Origin: CBDCCT01 sp965214995
Lineage (GTDB): Bacteria; Deinococcota; Deinococci; Deinococcales; Trueperaceae
Length of the DNA stretch: 64,000 bases
NCBI GenBank assembly: GCA_965214995.1
Contig: CBDCCT010000002.1
Location: 5,642,001 to 5,706,000 of the forward strand
Direction: 5' to 3'
A program made the position numbers and the translations under genes. Of the stretch, positions 33,755 to 41,754 are shown one piece after another. Under the pieces are notes generated by a model. The model saw only the letters and a program-made list of their open reading frames with translations, did not search any database and was not told the DNA's origin. Within the stretch, counting starts at the first letter, position 1. Every line of letters begins with the position of its first letter.

Positions 33755-34198
33755 TCAAACTTCCGCCTGGTACGCTTCGTACGCACGGAAAGCTTCCAAC
33801 ACAAACCGTCCAAGCGGCGACAGCGGCAGCGTTTCCAGCGCCGTCTCCGGCTCAAAAAAACCAAAGTTTTGTCCTTCGTTAAGCTCGAGCGCCCCCAACG
33901 GCTTGTCAATCGGCACGAGGTAGATGTAGAAGACGGTGCCCGGCTGGCGCGCCACAGTCCAGAGGTGAAAGGTCGTGGGAGCGAAGCCGATTTCCTCTTC
34001 GACCTCGCGGACGAGCGCCGCCTCGAGCCCCTCCCCCGCCTCCTTGTGACCGCCGAAGAGCGACCACAGGTTCGGATTCCCGATGTCCGGCTTGTCGTCG
34101 CGGTGCTGCAAAAGCACTTCGCCCCTCGGGTTATAAAGGAGGGCCGATGCGATGACTTTTTCTGTACCAGTCTCTTTTACAACGTCTTCCGTGAGCAC
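33755..34198 (-). CDS. NUDIX hydrolase
   Basis: 147 residues. The Nudix box is intact: GGHKEAGEGLEAALVREVEEEIG fits GX5EX7REUXEEXGU (shown by its G, E, RE and EE positions at about residues 48-70). Preceding elements KVIASALLYNPRGEVLLQHR and the tryptophan in NLWSLFGGH place it in the MutT/8-oxo-dGTPase or IPP-isomerase-like part of the superfamily. It hydrolyses a nucleoside diphosphate linked to another moiety; the substrate is not predictable. The GTG start lies just downstream of the htpX stop, with GGAGG inside the htpX end as ribosome-binding site, so lemA, htpX and this gene are one unit. Confidence 0.85.
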   Translation of the reverse strand: MLTEDVVKETGTEKVIASALLYNPRGEVLLQHRDDKPDIGNPNLWSLFGGHKEAGEGLEAALVREVEEEIGFAPTTFHLWTVARQPGTVFYIYLVPIDKPLGALELNEGQNFGFFEPETALETLPLSPLGRFVLEAFRAYEAYQAEV

Positions 34199-34201
34199 GC
34201 C

Positions 34202-35173
34202 TCACACCCTCCGCAAGCGGTCGATGCGCTCGTCTAGGGGCGGGTGCGTTGCGAACAGCCCCCTGGCGTTGAGGTGCTGCACCGGGTTGGTAAAGAACAT
34301 GTGCTGCACGCCTTCAGAGACCTCGAGCCTGTCCCCCTTATAATCCCTGAGTTTCTCCAAGGCCCGCGCCAGCCCCTCCGGGTTGCGGGTGATGTAAGCG
34401 CCCGTGGCGTCGGCCAAAAATTCGCGGCGGCGGCTCACCGCGAGGCGCAGCAGGGTTGCCAGAACGGGCGCGAGCACGAGCAACACGACGAGCAGCACCA
34501 TCGCCAGGGCTTGCCCGCCACCGCTGTCCTTGCGGCCTCGTCTCCGCCCGCCCCCGAAATCCCCGTAACCTCCGTAGCGCGTGGAGCGCAGCACGAGGTC
34601 GCGGATGAGGAGAATTGCGCCCACGGTCGCGGCCAGCATCGAGGTGAATAAGATGTCGTAGTTTTTGATGTGCGACATCTCGTGTGCTATCACTCCCTCG
34701 AGCTCCTGCCGGTCTAGTAGCTCCAAAAGCCCCGTCGTCACCGCCACCGCGCTGTGTTCGGGGTTGCGGCCCGTCGCAAAGGCGTTGGGGGCCTTTGAGT
34801 CAATCACGTAGACCTCGGGCGCGGGCACCCCTGCGCCAATCGCCACCGCCTCGGTCACGTTGACGAGGTAGCGGTGCTCTTCTACCGTCGCAGGCCGCGC
34901 GCGGGCGGCGCTCAAGGCCATTTGGTCCGAGAACCAGTAAGCGACCATGTTTTGCGTGAGCGCGAGCCCCACCGCAATCACGATGAACAGCACCGCCGCC
35001 TGCCGGTCGACCGCGAGCGCCAAGAGGTAGGCGATGGCGGCGAGGAGCGCCGCGACGAAAAACGCCAGGAGCCAGGAGAGGCGGATGTTGGCCGCTTTCC
35101 AGTCGAGCAGGTTGATTTTTCGCCCCGTCGCGGGGTCAGTGATTTCGTTGGGAAGCGTGGAGGTGGTTTGCAT
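34202..35173 (-). CDS. htpX: M48 family membrane zinc metalloprotease HtpX
   Basis: 323 residues. Two membrane helices at about residues 30-75 are followed by the catalytic domain on the cytoplasmic side. The zinc motif HEMSH is near residue 164 (VIAHEMSHIKNYDI), the third ligand glutamate lies in RREFLADATGAYITRNPEGLA, and two more helices occupy residues 180-255, interrupted by a Gly/Arg-rich segment GGYGDFGGGRRRGRKDSGGG. HtpX degrades misfolded membrane proteins. It lies 5 nt after lemA, a widespread pairing in bacteria. Confidence 0.93.
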   Translation of the reverse strand: MQTTSTLPNEITDPATGRKINLLDWKAANIRLSWLLAFFVAALLAAIAYLLALAVDRQAAVLFIVIAVGLALTQNMVAYWFSDQMALSAARARPATVEEHRYLVNVTEAVAIGAGVPAPEVYVIDSKAPNAFATGRNPEHSAVAVTTGLLELLDRQELEGVIAHEMSHIKNYDILFTSMLAATVGAILLIRDLVLRSTRYGGYGDFGGGRRRGRKDSGGGQALAMVLLVVLLVLAPVLATLLRLAVSRRREFLADATGAYITRNPEGLARALEKLRDYKGDRLEVSEGVQHMFFTNPVQHLNARGLFATHPPLDERIDRLRRV

Positions 35174-35178
35174 GGACT

Positions 35179-35733
35179 TTAGGAACCGCTAAAAGAAACC
35201 TGCGGGGCCTGGCGTTCGGTCTCGGGAATCTCTAAATAAACCTGCTCCTGCTTGCCCATCGGCCCGGCGAGCATGGAGCCCGGCAGGGTCTCGATGGCGT
35301 TGTTGTATTGCAGGACCGAGTCGTTGTAAAACTGCCGCGCGTAAGCGATTTTGTTCTCGACCGAAGAGAGTTCTTCTTGCAGCACGCGGAAGTTCTCGTT
35401 GGCCCTGAGCTGGGGGTAGTTTTCCGAGATGGCGAAAAGCCTTCCTAAGGCGGCGCTCATCGCGTTGGCGGCCGCCGCGGACTCGGGCACGCTTCCAGCG
35501 TTCATCATGCGCTCACGCGATTTTGCCACCTGCGCGAACACCTCTTTTTCGTGCGCGGCGTAGCCCTTGACCGTCTCGACAAGGTTGGGGACCAGGTCGT
35601 TGCGGCGCTTTAATTGCACGTCAATCTGGCTCCAGGCGTTGCCGACGCGGTTTTCTAAGGTGACGATGCGGTTGTAGGTGCCTACGGCGAATACAGCGAG
35701 CGCGACCAGGACAAGCAGGATAATCCACGACAT
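35179..35733 (-). CDS. lemA: LemA family protein
   Basis: 184 residues. One N-terminal membrane helix (IILLVLVALAVFAVGTYN) is followed by an alpha-helical domain. Signature segments are RVGNAWSQIDVQLKRRNDLVPNLVETVKGYAAHEKEV and the late YNDSVLQYNNAIETLPGSMLA. LemA proteins are membrane-anchored helical bundles of unclear function that are often encoded with HtpX, as here. The start codon has GAGG upstream (revealed on the minus strand as TAAGGAGG). It heads the lemA-htpX-nudix operon. Confidence 0.92.
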   Translation of the reverse strand: MSWIILLVLVALAVFAVGTYNRIVTLENRVGNAWSQIDVQLKRRNDLVPNLVETVKGYAAHEKEVFAQVAKSRERMMNAGSVPESAAAANAMSAALGRLFAISENYPQLRANENFRVLQEELSSVENKIAYARQFYNDSVLQYNNAIETLPGSMLAGPMGKQEQVYLEIPETERQAPQVSFSGS

Positions 35734-35903
35734 GGCGTCCTCCTTAAGCGTCCAGTGTAGCGCGTCCGCGTGAGGCGTGTGGCCCGTCGAAAGGTGGAGA
35801 AGGTTGGGAATGTACAGGCTACGTGTCGTCCGCCCTCATCTGCACCAGTCCTAGCCGACCTTACCGGCAATAACGATAAAGGGTATTTGGACATCTACGA
35901 CCT
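35734..35903. other. Divergent intergenic region
   Basis: About 170 nt upstream of lemA on the minus strand, before the palindromic repeat. No gene or clear promoter is visible. The lemA promoter should lie here. Confidence 0.35.
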
Positions 35904-36009
35904 CCCCCCTTGACAAGGGGGGACTGAGGGGGGCTCGTCTCCTACTGATGTGCCGCAAAGTCAGTGGAGTAGATCCCCCCAACCCCCCTTAATAAGGGGG
36001 GCTTTTTTT
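35904..36009. repeat. Palindromic G/C-tract repeat (REP or MITE-like) ending in a terminator-like hairpin
   Basis: The left arm reads CCCCCCTTGACAAGGGGGG followed by ACTGAGGGGGG; the right arm is its imperfect inverse, CCCCCCAACCCCCC followed by TTAATAAGGGGGG. About 40 nt lie between, with the weak inverse pair CTACTGA/TCAGTGGAG. Each arm is itself a hairpin, so the whole folds into a cruciform. The right hairpin (35983-36001) is followed by CTTTTTTT and would terminate plus-strand transcription. Similar C6/G6 palindromes are dispersed in many bacterial genomes. Confidence 0.7.
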
Positions 36010-36093
36010 AGGAACTCGAGCCCATTTCAAACACCTCTAGGTGTGTTTGGAACGCTTGGCAAAGGTAAAGGAGAGAGCAACGGCTTCTTGGGT

Positions 36094-36099
36094 TATCCT
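36094..36099 (+). promoter_or_regulatory. Leaderless-type -10 element of tpiA
   Basis: TATCCT lies 5 nt before the tpiA ATG with no ribosome-binding site between. This matches the TANNNT boxes that drive leaderless transcripts in Deinococcus and Thermus. I see no convincing -35. Confidence 0.45.
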
Positions 36100-36104
36100 G
36101 AGTC

Positions 36105-36867
<763 letters not shown>

Positions 36868-36875
<8 letters not shown>

Positions 36876-37914
36876 GACGTTAAGAGAAAAGCTTAGCGAC
36901 GTGAACGCCGAGGCACTGCTCGTCACCAAGCCTGCCAACGTGCGCTACCTCTCGGGGTTCAAAAGCCCCCAGGACGGGCGGGTGCTCGTGACGCTTACCG
37001 ACGCCTGGCTCATCACCGACGGGCGCTACACCGCTCAGGCGGGCGAGGAGTCGCGGCTGAGCGTGGAAATCGTCCCCAAGGATTGGCCCGCCTTTGTCGC
37101 CGAGCGGGTGGGGTCGCGGCGCTTGGCTTTTGAAGCCGAGAGCGTGAGCTACGCGCTCTTCGAAACCTTTGCCGAAAAGCTCCCGCACAAGCCTCTGCCC
37201 ACCAAGGGGCTCGTGAGCGCGCTGCGGCTCCGCAAGACGCCCCAGGAGATCGCCACCCTGCGCGAGGCGGCGCGGCTCACCGACGCGGCCTTTACGCATA
37301 TCCTGGACTTCGTCCGGGCGGGGGCGCGCGAGGTCGAGGTGGCGTTGGAGCTCGAGCGCTTCCTCCGCCTCTCCGGGGCTGAAGGCATGAGCTTCGAGAC
37401 TATCGTGGCGAGCGGTACGAGAAGCGCGATGCCGCACGGGGTGGCGTCGAACAAAACTATAGAAGAGGGCGACTTGGTCACCCTCGACTTCGGCGCTAAA
37501 CTGGACGGCTACCACGCCGACATGACCCGCACGGTGGCGGTGGGAACTGTGAACGGTGAATTTCGCGCGATGTACGACGCAGTATTAAGGGCGCAGGAGG
37601 GGGCGCTCCACGCGCTTGCGCCCGGCAAGACCGGCGGGGAAATGGACGCCCTGGCGCGCGCGAGTCTGACGGAGGCGGGGTTAGGAGAAAACTTCACCCA
37701 CAGCCTCGGTCACGGGGTGGGCTTAGAGGTTCACGAGGGGCCGCGCCTGGCGCGTGACCAGGAGGAGCGGCTCGAGCCCGGCATGACCGTGACCGTCGAG
37801 CCGGGGGTGTACAAGCCTGGAGAGGCGGGCGTGCGAATTGAGGATTTGACGGTGATTACCGAAGAGGGGTATGAGCGTCTTTCAGAGAGCCCCAAGGAGT
37901 TTTTGCAGCTTTAA
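36868..37914 (+). CDS. Xaa-Pro aminopeptidase/dipeptidase family (M24B)
   Basis: 348 residues from the ATG at 36868, which overlaps the tpiA end by 8 nt; a TTG 21 nt upstream gives only extra unrelated residues. Residues 1-125 are the creatinase/prolidase N-terminal domain (LLVTKPANVRYLSGF). The C-terminal pita-bread domain has the five metal ligands: two Asp in VTLDFGAKLDGYHADMTRT, His in HSLGHGVGLEVHEGP, and Glu in TVEPGVY and VRIEDLTVI. The size resembles the short PepQ/YpdF-type enzymes, which cleave Xaa-Pro dipeptides or short peptides. Whether it is an aminopeptidase or a dipeptidase cannot be decided here. Confidence 0.88.
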
Positions 37915-38164
37915 AGCTGAGGAGAGAGCTCCTCCCGCTAACAATTAAGCACCTGAGGATAGGTTTTTGTGGTTTTTCTCGGCTCTGTGACGTTCTAAAG
38001 TTTGCTCTGCGTTCACAAATTCTTTTGCATGGATGCTTATGTCCAGGGCGAACGTGAAAGCGGATGTCCGTGACGCCAGAGCCATTTTAGTGCAGACCTC
38101 GAGAGGAACAACGGCGCTTAACACCTGAGTTAAGCCGCGAAGCGGCGTCGGCTTGCATGAACCG
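37915..38164. other. Intergenic region
   Basis: About 250 nt without a supportable gene, less GC-rich than its flanks. An open frame on the minus strand (37945-38235) crosses it but has no ribosome-binding site and overlaps the decayed membrane gene, so I do not count it. Confidence 0.35.
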
Positions 38165-38582
38165 TTAGGCACCAGCCGTTGACCTGACAGCACCAACCGC
38201 CGACCACAACAGTAAGAGAAGCAAGGCACCGTCAAAAGCCAGAAGCCACAGCAGATAGACGGTAAAAGGTGGCGGGGCGTGCATTGAGGTCATGACGCCA
38301 AAAGCAAGGAATGCGAGCGATACAACAAGCGCCGGGAGGGCGCGGCCCCAAGAGTACCTACTTAATGAGCCGCATCGGCCGCTCAGAGCGGACGGCGAGC
38401 GAGAAGGAGTAGGAGGCGTAGAGCAGGTTGGCCGCCCCGGTGAAGAGCAGCACTTCCCAGGGAAGCCCCTCCAAGCGACTGAGCCACCCGCTGAGCGCGA
38501 TCACCGTCAGCCCAGCTAGCGCGGCACCCACGCAGTCCACCCACAGCAGTTTCTTGAAGAACAGGACTGGTCTAGCTGTCAT
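38165..38582 (-). pseudogene. Frameshifted four-helix membrane protein of unknown function
   Basis: Frame one starts at ATG 38582 (MTARPVLFFKKLLWVDCVG) and encodes two membrane helices before a stop at 38358-38360. If one base at 38363 is skipped, the sequence continues without interruption from SRYSWGRALPALVVSLAF through two more helices to TAA at 38165-38167, for about 138 residues in all. Both halves are hydrophobic, and together they match the layout of small four-helix membrane proteins. The break lies at ATTAAGTAGG. It is either a real inactivating frameshift or a base error in the sequence. I do not know a function. Confidence 0.6.
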
Positions 38583-38723
38583 GCTCGTAGGCGGCAGAAC
38601 GATTCGAGTTCAGAGGTTTTGACGTAACCACGATTAGATTTGACATCTCCAACTACTTCCTAGACTTTTGATAAAACGAGTCAAAATTTCTTGCAGCGCC
38701 TAGTTAAGCGGCAATCAGAAGCT

Positions 38724-38921
38724 TCAGTGTTTTGCCAGCCGCTTTGCGATTAGAGCACGCACATCTGCAACGAGTTCAATAGGCACCTGCATGAGCGTTT
38801 CTTCAACAGCAAACGCCGCTTCATCTTCAGCGATAGCTTCGTCTTCGCTTTGAAACTCGTAATGATCAGTGACGCCTTTGATTTTGTCTTCGCTCCAACC
38901 GGTAGGAAGTCTGTTTTTCAT
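38724..38921 (-). CDS. Small acidic hypothetical protein
   Basis: 65 residues, beginning MKNRLPTGWSEDKIKGV, with the acidic segment EDEAIAEDEAAFAVEE and the C-terminal helix PIELVADVRALIAKRLAKH. The form (WxxDKI..V..HYE followed by EDEA-AEDEAAF and P-ELV--VR-LIA) recurs in small proteins of cyanobacteria and Deinococcota that are often encoded beside toxin-like genes; this is from memory. The ATG has AGAGGAAA upstream. There is no partner toxin next to it here. The role is unknown; antitoxin-like is only a guess. Confidence 0.65.
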   Translation of the reverse strand: MKNRLPTGWSEDKIKGVTDHYEFQSEDEAIAEDEAAFAVEETLMQVPIELVADVRALIAKRLAKH

Positions 38922-39036
38922 AGTTTCCTCTTTTCTTTTTGCGACAGGCTTTTATCATCAGCGGTCGGTAGTCGAGAAAATACGTGCGGCACGCAAGCGA
39001 AATTGTCCTTTAGAGGGTACCGGTCGCTGTCAGCTC

Positions 39037-40452
39037 CTACGGCTTTAGACCCTCTACAAAGGCTCGAGCCTCCTCTAGAATCTCCGCCACCGCCTCGCCA
39101 TCCGGTGCTTCGCAGTAGACGCGCAAGACGGGCTCGGTGCCGCTCGGTCTGAAAAGAAGCCAGGCGTCCTCGCCCAAGTTGAGCTTGACACCGTCGCGCC
39201 GCTCGACCGAAAAGACCTCGCGGCCCGCGAAGCGCTCGGGCGGCGTGTCCAGCGCGCGCATAACCGCTTCCTTTAAGGCGTTGCCCTGGAGGTGCAGGTC
39301 CAGGCGGTCGTAAGCGTGCCGCCAGTCGGCTTCGCGCTCGAGTTCCGCGAACATCTCCCGAAGCGGCTTGCCAGCCCTGACGACGGCCTCGAGCATCAAG
39401 AGACTGTTGGCAATCCCGTCACGCTCGGGCAGCCAGCCCGCCACCCCGATGCCGCCCGACTCCTCGCCGCCGACGAGCACGCCTTCCGAGAGCATCGCGT
39501 CAACGATATACTTGAAGCCGACGGGCGTCTCCTCTACCGTAAGGCCGCGCGCATGGGCCAGCCGCTCGATGATGCGGGAGACTGTAAAGGTTTTGACCAC
39601 CTTGCCGCTGTAGCCCTTCTTGCTCATCAGGTCTAACAGCACCGCGAAAATCTGGTGCGAATTAAAATAGTCCCCGCCCGGCAGCACCAGCCCCAAGCGG
39701 TCGCCGTCGCCGTCGGTGGCGGTGGCGAAGGCGGCGTCGCCCTCGCTCATCACCGCCATCGTCGAGGCTAAGTTCTGCGCGATAGGTTCGGGGGAGACGC
39801 CGTAGAAGGTAGGATTGGGAACCGCGTGAACTTCGTGGACGGGAATTTTGAGCTTGGCGTGTTTCAAGAATCCGGTGAGCCAGCCCGCCCCCGCCCCGCC
39901 CATCGCGTCGTGAACCAAAGTGCCTGAGAAATTGCGTAGCGCCTCCACATCCACAAGGCTGGACAGCGCCTCAAAGTAAGCTTTACGGACGTTGAAAGTC
40001 TCGATGGCGTGCGTTTTCCCGTCAAAAGCGCGCACCTCGTCGTCGGTCAAGCTTTCGACCCGCTCGCTCACGGCGCGATACATATCGGGCGTGGCGGTGC
40101 CGCCGTAGGGACCCTTGAGCTTGAAGCCGTTGTAGGCCGGCGGGTTGTGCGAGGCGGTGAGCATGACGCCGCCCCCCGCCTCAACATGTTTGACCGCAAA
40201 CGAGAGCGCGGGCGTCGGCAGGTACGTTTCCGAAAGAAGCGTGTGGAGCCCGTTGGCCGCCATCACCTCCGCCACGCGCCGCGCGAATATATCACCGTTG
40301 AAGCGGGTGTCGAAGCCGACGACCACGCGCGTCGCCCCCTGCGCTTGCAAATGTTCGGCGTAAGCCTGCGCGACCCGCGCCACGTTGTCAAAGGTAAAAC
40401 GGTCGCCGATAATGTCGCGCCAGCCGTCGGTGCCAAAAATGAGCCTGTCCAT
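39037..40452 (-). CDS. Phosphoglucomutase/phosphomannomutase family protein
   Basis: 471 residues of the alpha-D-phosphohexomutase superfamily. The enzyme isomerises hexose-1- and hexose-6-phosphate through a phosphoserine. The phosphoserine loop is TASHNPPAYNGFKLKGPYGG near residue 100; the metal-binding loop is ATDGDGDRLG near 245; the sugar-binding loop is GGEESGG near 330; the phosphate loop RPSGTEPVLRVYCE is near 440. It could feed the surface-polysaccharide locus with mannose-1-P or glucose-1-P. It starts 17 nt from the divergent argB gene; TATTAA lies 8 nt before its ATG. Confidence 0.9.
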   Translation of the reverse strand: MDRLIFGTDGWRDIIGDRFTFDNVARVAQAYAEHLQAQGATRVVVGFDTRFNGDIFARRVAEVMAANGLHTLLSETYLPTPALSFAVKHVEAGGGVMLTASHNPPAYNGFKLKGPYGGTATPDMYRAVSERVESLTDDEVRAFDGKTHAIETFNVRKAYFEALSSLVDVEALRNFSGTLVHDAMGGAGAGWLTGFLKHAKLKIPVHEVHAVPNPTFYGVSPEPIAQNLASTMAVMSEGDAAFATATDGDGDRLGLVLPGGDYFNSHQIFAVLLDLMSKKGYSGKVVKTFTVSRIIERLAHARGLTVEETPVGFKYIVDAMLSEGVLVGGEESGGIGVAGWLPERDGIANSLLMLEAVVRAGKPLREMFAELEREADWRHAYDRLDLHLQGNALKEAVMRALDTPPERFAGREVFSVERRDGVKLNLGEDAWLLFRPSGTEPVLRVYCEAPDGEAVAEILEEARAFVEGLKP

Positions 40453-40469
40453 ATGTCAAGATTAATACC

Positions 40470-41243
40470 ATGTCCCTGGTTGTCAAATACGGCGGGAGCG
40501 CCATGACTGAGCTTAGGACGCGCAAGGAGGTGGCCCTGGCCCTCCGCGCCCTCGCCCAGAAGGGAGAGGAGCCGGTGGTGGTGCATGGCGGTGGGCCTTT
40601 TATCGCCCAGGCTTTGGAAAATGCAGGGCTTACCAGCTCGTTCGTACGCGGCCTGCGCGTCACCAGCGCCGAAAGCTTGCCCGTGGTCGAGGCAGCCTTG
40701 ACGGGTCTCGGCAAGGTCTTGGCGCAGGAAATAGGTGGGGCGGTAGGTCTTACCGGGCGCGACTCGAGCCTGCTCGTCGCCCGCCCCCTAGACCCAGCCC
40801 TCGGTTTTGTCGGCGAGATGGTCCGCGTGAACCGGGCATTTTTAGAGACGCTGCTAAACGTAAGCGTCACCCCCGTTATCGCTTGCCTGGCCGAAAATGA
40901 GCGCGGCGAGGGAGGTGTAAGAGGTGTGCTGAACGTTAACGCCGACAGCGTGGCCGGGGCGGTGGCAGGGGCGTTAGAAGCGCCCGTCATCTTCTTGACC
41001 GACGTGCCGGGGGTTTTGGACGACCCCAAGGACCCCAACAGCCTCTTGTCAGAACTTAGTGCAACGAAGATAAAAGAACGCATCCAAGACGGGCGCATCG
41101 CGGGCGGGATGATTCCCAAGGTCGAGGCGGCGTTAGAAGCGTTAGGGCGCGGCGCGGCTTTCTCTGTTATCACCGACGGGCGGCGGGCTGAGGGGCTCGA
41201 GCGCGCCCTCTCAGGAGACGCGGGCACCCGGATTTACACCTGA
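40470..41243 (+). CDS. argB: Acetylglutamate kinase
   Basis: 257 residues. ArgB phosphorylates N-acetylglutamate in arginine synthesis. The phosphate-binding start VVKYGGSAM, the glycine loop VVVHGGGPFIAQALENAGL, NVNADSVAGAVAGAL with the catalytic Asp, LTDVPGVLDDP and GGMIPKVEAALEAL are all present. KYGG rather than KVGG at the start favours ArgB over the related LysZ of the LysW lysine pathway, but a LysW-linked role cannot be fully excluded in this phylum. The gene is divergent from the phosphohexomutase gene with only 17 nt between starts, and has no ribosome-binding site. Confidence 0.88.
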   Translation: MSLVVKYGGSAMTELRTRKEVALALRALAQKGEEPVVVHGGGPFIAQALENAGLTSSFVRGLRVTSAESLPVVEAALTGLGKVLAQEIGGAVGLTGRDSSLLVARPLDPALGFVGEMVRVNRAFLETLLNVSVTPVIACLAENERGEGGVRGVLNVNADSVAGAVAGALEAPVIFLTDVPGVLDDPKDPNSLLSELSATKIKERIQDGRIAGGMIPKVEAALEALGRGAAFSVITDGRRAEGLERALSGDAGTRIYT

Positions 41244-41439
41244 CACTCACACAGCTCTGGCGGGTGGTGCGGCTGGAGCGTGGGTTTGCCTTCTCTCACG
41301 CGTTGCAGGAACACCGGGCGGCTCGAGTCGTTGAAGAAATCCAGATGTAGTGAGACGCAGCACTCGGTACTAACACCCACCCCAAAACTTCATCCCCTCT
41401 CACCACGCGTTACGTTAAACTGGACCCTACGGAGGTCGG
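41244..41439. other. Spacer between argB and lapA
   Basis: 196 nt. On the plus strand, a stretch ending at TAG 41348-41350 is open and reads like coding sequence (LWRVVRLERGFAFSHALQE) but overlaps the argB end in another frame and has no start, so it is not called. TAAACT at 41418-41423 and GGAGG at 41430-41434 before the lapA ATG are a plausible -10 and ribosome-binding site. Confidence 0.4.
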
Positions 41440-41754
41440 ATGAAGGTCGTGCATGTTTTGCAAATCGTGGGACTGCTCCTCGTGCTAGGGTATCTCTGGC
41501 TCCTCAACTCCCTCAACCCGCAGACGGTGATTTTGCCCCTCCTGTCGCCCCTGCCGACCGCGCTGGTCGTTTTTTTAGCGCTCCTCATCGGCTGGTTGCT
41601 GGGCTGGCTGCCGAGCCGCCTGCGCGTGCGGCGGCTCAACCGGGACAACCGTGGGCTGCGGGAGCGGCTGGAAAAGCTCGAGCGCCACCTCCCCGTGTTT
41701 GGCGAGCGCTCCGCCCTGACCGTCATCCCCGACCGCCGCCCGGAGACCCGGTGA
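41440..41754 (+). CDS. LapA domain (DUF1049) membrane protein
   Basis: 104 residues. Two membrane helices (VLQIVGLLLVLGYLWLLNS and LPTALVVFLALLIGWLLGWL) separated by NPQTVILPLLSP are followed by a basic, coiled-coil-like tail (RRLNRDNRGLRERLEKLERH). This is the layout of LapA/YciS proteins, which in Escherichia coli act in lipopolysaccharide assembly and LpxC control. In this phylum the role is unknown. The stop overlaps the recJ GTG by 4 nt, so the two are co-translated. Confidence 0.75.
   Translation: MKVVHVLQIVGLLLVLGYLWLLNSLNPQTVILPLLSPLPTALVVFLALLIGWLLGWLPSRLRVRRLNRDNRGLRERLEKLERHLPVFGERSALTVIPDRRPETR

Noticed and set aside
38724..38921. Toxin-antitoxin pair
   Set aside because: The small acidic protein looks antitoxin-like but no toxin frame is adjacent on either side.
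41280..41750. 157-codon upstream extension of RecJ
   Set aside because: It overlaps lapA in another frame and has low-complexity content; the GTG at 41751 matches the family start.
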